DNA from: DATEHG01 sp035279705
Lineage (GTDB): Bacteria > Gemmatimonadota > Gemmatimonadetes > Gemmatimonadales > GWC2-71-9
Length of the DNA: 64,000 bases
Direction: 5' to 3'
NCBI GenBank assembly: GCA_035279705.1
Contig: DATEHG010000011.1
Coordinates: 1-64,000 of the forward strand
The position numbers and the translations under genes were made by a program. Below are positions 61,297-64,000 of the stretch, one piece after another. Position 1 is the stretch's first letter. Each line of letters opens with the position of its first letter. Under the pieces are notes generated by a model. The model saw nothing but the letters and a program-made list of their open reading frames with translations, made no database searches and was not told where the DNA came from.

Positions 61297-62439
61297 CTAA
61301 AGGTTCAGCGGCAGCTGGCCGGGATCGGGAAAGGCGCCCAGGAATGCGGCGACGACCTCGGGGTCGAACTGCGTGCCGGCGCTGCGGCGCAATTCCTCGT
61401 AGGCCTCAGGTGGCGTGAGCGAATTCCGGTACGGCCGGCTCGACGTCATGGCGTCGAAGGCATCGGCGACACAGACGATTCTGGCTTCGATCGGGATCCG
61501 GTCTCCCACGAGACCGTCGGGAAATCCCCGCCCGTCCATCCGCTCATGGTGGGAGCGGACGATCGACAGCACCACGGGACTCTCGCGCGCCAGCGGCGCC
61601 AGGATCTTCTCTCCCAGCACCGTATGCTCGGCGATGTGGGCGAATTCTTCGGCCGTGAGCGGCGCCGGCTTGTTCAGCACGGATTCCCGGGTGCCGATCT
61701 TCCCGATATCGTGGAGTTCGGCGCCGAGGCGGATGTCCTCCAGCCGGTCCTCGATCAGACCGAGGCGCAGGGCGGTCCGGGCTGCGTAGCGGCTGACCCG
61801 CCGCGAATGGTCGCGGGTATAGGAATCCTTGGCTTCGAGGGCGTGCGCGAGGGTCTGCACGCCCTCCAGGAAGAGCTCCTTGATCCGCTGGGCCTGCTGG
61901 CGGACACGGCTTTCAAGGATCCGCTGGTAGAACTGGCTCCGCAGCAGCAGTTCACGCTTTTCCAGGGCCTTGGCCACCCGGGCGCGGACTTCCTCGACCA
62001 GGGCCGGCTTCCCGATGTAGTCGAGCGCCCCGCGGTCGAGGCACGCCACCGCGGTCTTCACGTCGGACACGCCGGTCAGCATGATCACGGCGGTGTTGGG
62101 CCAGCGACGGCGCACTTCGTCGAGCAGCGCGATGCCGTCGAGGCCCGGCATCTGGATGTCGCTGATGATGAGGGGCACCTCACCCTGGCGCTCCAGCCAT
62201 TCGAGCGCCGACTCGCCGGACTCGATTTCGATCGCCTCGAGACCCTGGGTCCGGAGCAGCTTGGCGATGACGGCACGCACCTGGGCATCGTCGTCGACCA
62301 CGAGGCAGCGGCTCGGCACCGTTGGCTCGCCGTCCCGGCCGGGCACTTCCCACGGGAGGAGCGACAGGGCCGCCGCCCGGGGGGGCGCCACCGATTCGCT
62401 TGCCCGCCCGCTGCCACTCCCGTAAGCTTCGCCGCTCAT
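61297..62439 (-). CDS. response regulator with HD-GYP-type phosphodiesterase domain
   Basis: A 380-residue protein: a low-complexity start (1-40), a receiver domain (about 42-160) with VVDDDAQ and phospho-Asp in LIISDIQMPGLDG, a coiled linker, and an HD-GYP domain (about 195-370) with DSYTRDHSRRVSRYA, AELHDIGKIG, SHHERMDGRGFPDGL and DAFDAMTS. The GYP motif reads GFP. It likely degrades cyclic di-GMP after phosphorylation. ATG 62439 is divergent from the PLP enzyme gene with 15 bp between starts. Confidence 0.92.
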   Translation of the reverse strand: MSGEAYGSGSGRASESVAPPRAAALSLLPWEVPGRDGEPTVPSRCLVVDDDAQVRAVIAKLLRTQGLEAIEIESGESALEWLERQGEVPLIISDIQMPGLDGIALLDEVRRRWPNTAVIMLTGVSDVKTAVACLDRGALDYIGKPALVEEVRARVAKALEKRELLLRSQFYQRILESRVRQQAQRIKELFLEGVQTLAHALEAKDSYTRDHSRRVSRYAARTALRLGLIEDRLEDIRLGAELHDIGKIGTRESVLNKPAPLTAEEFAHIAEHTVLGEKILAPLARESPVVLSIVRSHHERMDGRGFPDGLVGDRIPIEARIVCVADAFDAMTSSRPYRNSLTPPEAYEELRRSAGTQFDPEVVAAFLGAFPDPGQLPLNL

Positions 62440-62454
62440 CGAACCTGATTGGCC

Positions 62455-63624
62455 ATGACGCAGATTCTCCCCGACGACGCATCCCACGGATTTGCGACCC
62501 GCGCGGTCCATGCCGGCCAGGTGGCCGACCCGCTGGCGGGCGCCGTGATGACACCAATCTACCAGACCAGCACCTACGTGCAGGAGGGGCTGGGCCGCCA
62601 CAAGGGCTTCGAGTACGCCCGGACCCAGAATCCCACCCGCCAGGCCCTCGAGAGGAACGTAGCGAGCCTTGAGGGCGCCCGGCACGGATTCGCCTTCGGC
62701 TCCGGGCTCGCGGCCACCGACGCCATCCTCAAGCTCTTTTCGTCCGGCGACCACGTGGTCTGCGGGGAGAATGTCTACGGCGGCACCCACCGCCTGATGA
62801 CGCATGTGTACGCCCGGATGGGGCTCACCTTCACGTTTGTCGACATGCGGGACGTGGCCAACATCGAGCGCGCCCTGACGCCGGCCACGAAGCTCATCTT
62901 CGGCGAAACACCCACCAACCCGATGATGTTCCTCACCGATCTCCAGGCGGTGGGAGACCTGGCCCAGTCCCGTGGGCTGGTGTTCGCGGTCGACAACACC
63001 TTCGCCACGCCCTTCTTCCAGCAGCCGCTCGCCCTGGGGGCGGATGTGGTGATGCACTCGACCACCAAGTACCTGAACGGCCACAGCGACATGGTCGGCG
63101 GGCTGGTGCTCACCAGCCGGGACGATCTGGCCGAGAAACTCGGATTCCTGCAGAACGCATCGGGCGCGGTGCCTGGGCCGATGGACTGCTGGCTCGCGCT
63201 CCGCGGCACCAAGACGCTGCCGCTGCGGATGCGCCAGCACGATGCCAACGGCCGCAAGGTGGCGCAGTGGCTCACCACCCAGTCCGCGGTCAAGAAGCTC
63301 TATTACCCGGGCCTCCCCTCGCATCCGCAGCACGAGCTCGCCTGCCGCCAGATGAAGGGGTTCGGCGGGATGATCTCGCTCGATGTCGGCGACACTGGCA
63401 AAGCCCGCCGGGTGGTCGAATCGACGAAAATTTTCCGGCTGGCCGAGTCGCTGGGCGGCGTCGAAAGCCTGATCGGACACCCCGCGAGCATGACGCACGC
63501 GTCGGTACCACCCGCGATGCGGCAGGCCATGGGACTGACCGACAGCCTGGTGCGCCTCTCCTGCGGTATCGAGGATGCCGACGACCTGATCGAGGATCTG
63601 GCCCAGGCGCTGGCCGCGAAGTAG
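62455..63624 (+). CDS. cystathionine gamma-synthase/lyase-family PLP enzyme
   Basis: A 389-residue trans-sulfuration enzyme. FATRAVHAGQVADP, TPIYQTSTY, EYARTQNPTRQALE, FGSGLAATDAIL, the PLP-binding VMHSTTKYLNGHSDMVGG and the C-terminal GHPASMTHASVP and RLSCGIEDADDLIEDLAQAL are standard for the Cys/Met metabolism PLP family. It could be a gamma-synthase, gamma-lyase or beta-lyase; sequence alone does not decide. ATG 62455 is preferred over a TTG two codons earlier. Confidence 0.93.
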   Translation: MTQILPDDASHGFATRAVHAGQVADPLAGAVMTPIYQTSTYVQEGLGRHKGFEYARTQNPTRQALERNVASLEGARHGFAFGSGLAATDAILKLFSSGDHVVCGENVYGGTHRLMTHVYARMGLTFTFVDMRDVANIERALTPATKLIFGETPTNPMMFLTDLQAVGDLAQSRGLVFAVDNTFATPFFQQPLALGADVVMHSTTKYLNGHSDMVGGLVLTSRDDLAEKLGFLQNASGAVPGPMDCWLALRGTKTLPLRMRQHDANGRKVAQWLTTQSAVKKLYYPGLPSHPQHELACRQMKGFGGMISLDVGDTGKARRVVESTKIFRLAESLGGVESLIGHPASMTHASVPPAMRQAMGLTDSLVRLSCGIEDADDLIEDLAQALAAK

Positions 63625-63707
63625 CAGCGCCTCAACGCCGGATTTCACTTTGAAACAACGAATCGGCTGCGGCGTAGGTAGCGCCACCCCCTGCGAGTGA
63701 GCTTGCC

Positions 63708-64000
63708 ATGAGTACCACGCTTCCCGCGGCCCGGCCCCGCCGGACCTTTCCTCAAATCGCGGCGGTCAGCTGGGAGCACCCGGCCGACCGCGCGGCGTTG
63801 CAGTCGCTCCGCTCCATCCCCGGATTCGAAGACATCGTGAAGAAAATCCTCGCCCTGCTGGGAGGGGAACGGGGCATCCGCTTGTTGTTCCAGGCCAATG
63901 CGGTGCGGGTCGGACCGAGCCAGTTCCCGAAGCTCTGGACCGCGCACGTGGAGATGTGCACCACCTTCGACTGGCCCGCGGTACCGGAGCTGTTCGTTTC
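63708..64000 (+). CDS. M48-family metallopeptidase-like protein (5' part)
   Basis: 97 residues are visible, starting MSTTLPAARPRRTFPQIAAV. The stretch HPADRAALQSLRSIPGFEDIVKKILALLGGE, then RLLFQANAVRVGPSQFPKLW and a terminal PELFV, resembles the N-terminal region of bacterial M48-type zinc peptidases with YPELFVS-like ends. The HExxH motif would lie beyond the window, so the call is tentative. It follows the PLP enzyme gene by 83 bp, in which no strong promoter or terminator is seen. Confidence 0.55.
   Translation, partial: MSTTLPAARPRRTFPQIAAVSWEHPADRAALQSLRSIPGFEDIVKKILALLGGERGIRLLFQANAVRVGPSQFPKLWTAHVEMCTTFDWPAVPELFV

Overview
The window is about 64 kb of high-GC DNA with gene density near 97 percent and no gene-free stretch over 300 bases. 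Gene content suggests a Gram-negative, didermic bacterium: outer-membrane porins and barrels, periplasmic lipoproteins, Tat-exported enzymes, HtrA and AsmA-like proteins are all present. The mix of glycogen-binding-domain envelope proteins, M13/M48 peptidases and short TAnnnT boxes lying just upstream of start codons resembles Gemmatimonadota. That placement is an inference from style, as no 16S rRNA gene is present.

Layout. 1-2.4 kb: a partial gene, an rRNA/tRNA methyltransferase, thiD and a purine nucleoside phosphorylase. 2.4-17.8 kb is a phosphate/nucleotide-scavenging island: a nucleotidase-family exported protein, phoB-phoR, a STAS protein, an OprP-like porin, pstS, pstC-pstA-pstB1-pstB2-phoU, exopolyphosphatase, deoC and a rhomboid protease. 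Three arrays of a 7-bp half-site (NCGT[T/G]AC) with an exact 11-bp period lie before the STAS gene, the porin and pstC, and look like Pho boxes. 17.9-22.5 kb: dnaK, a DegP/HtrA protease, a secreted unknown, an 8-bp tandem array and tRNA-Leu(UAG).

22.6-27.8 kb: a Tat-exported class V aminotransferase, a lipoprotein, and a coupled four-gene cassette. The cassette encodes an ECF sigma factor, a membrane protein with an exported glycogen-binding (CBM48/AMPK-type) domain, a periplasmic helical protein, and an outer-membrane barrel ending in the same domain. I consider this the best candidate for an undescribed system. 27.9-32.4 kb: tig-clpP-clpX-engB. 32.4-35.7 kb: a porin, an FMN_bind protein, a 4-TM protein and ApbE behind a good Fur-box match, probably an iron-regulated extracytosolic flavin electron-transfer module.

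35.8-51 kb: a hybrid histidine kinase, an M13 peptidase with HDxxH in place of HExxH, a GlxA-type regulator, a minus-strand run of pilB-REC fusion, hisC-hisB-hisH-Nudix-hisF and a beta-helix protein, and a large outer-membrane barrel. 51-64 kb: a lipoprotein, trpE, an FHA-GAF adenylate cyclase, dtd-maf, an AsmA-like protein, glmM-glmS, an HD-GYP response regulator, a cystathionine gamma-synthase/lyase and the start of an M48-type peptidase gene.

Two architectural themes recur. Neighbouring genes are packed tightly, with ATGA/GTGA couplings, convergent genes sharing CTAG for both stops, and divergent genes with overlapping or nearly overlapping starts. Where spacers do exist they are often filled with iterated words: an 8-bp-phased GGGCAG-core repeat family at five loci (two inside coding regions), and long perfect hairpins.
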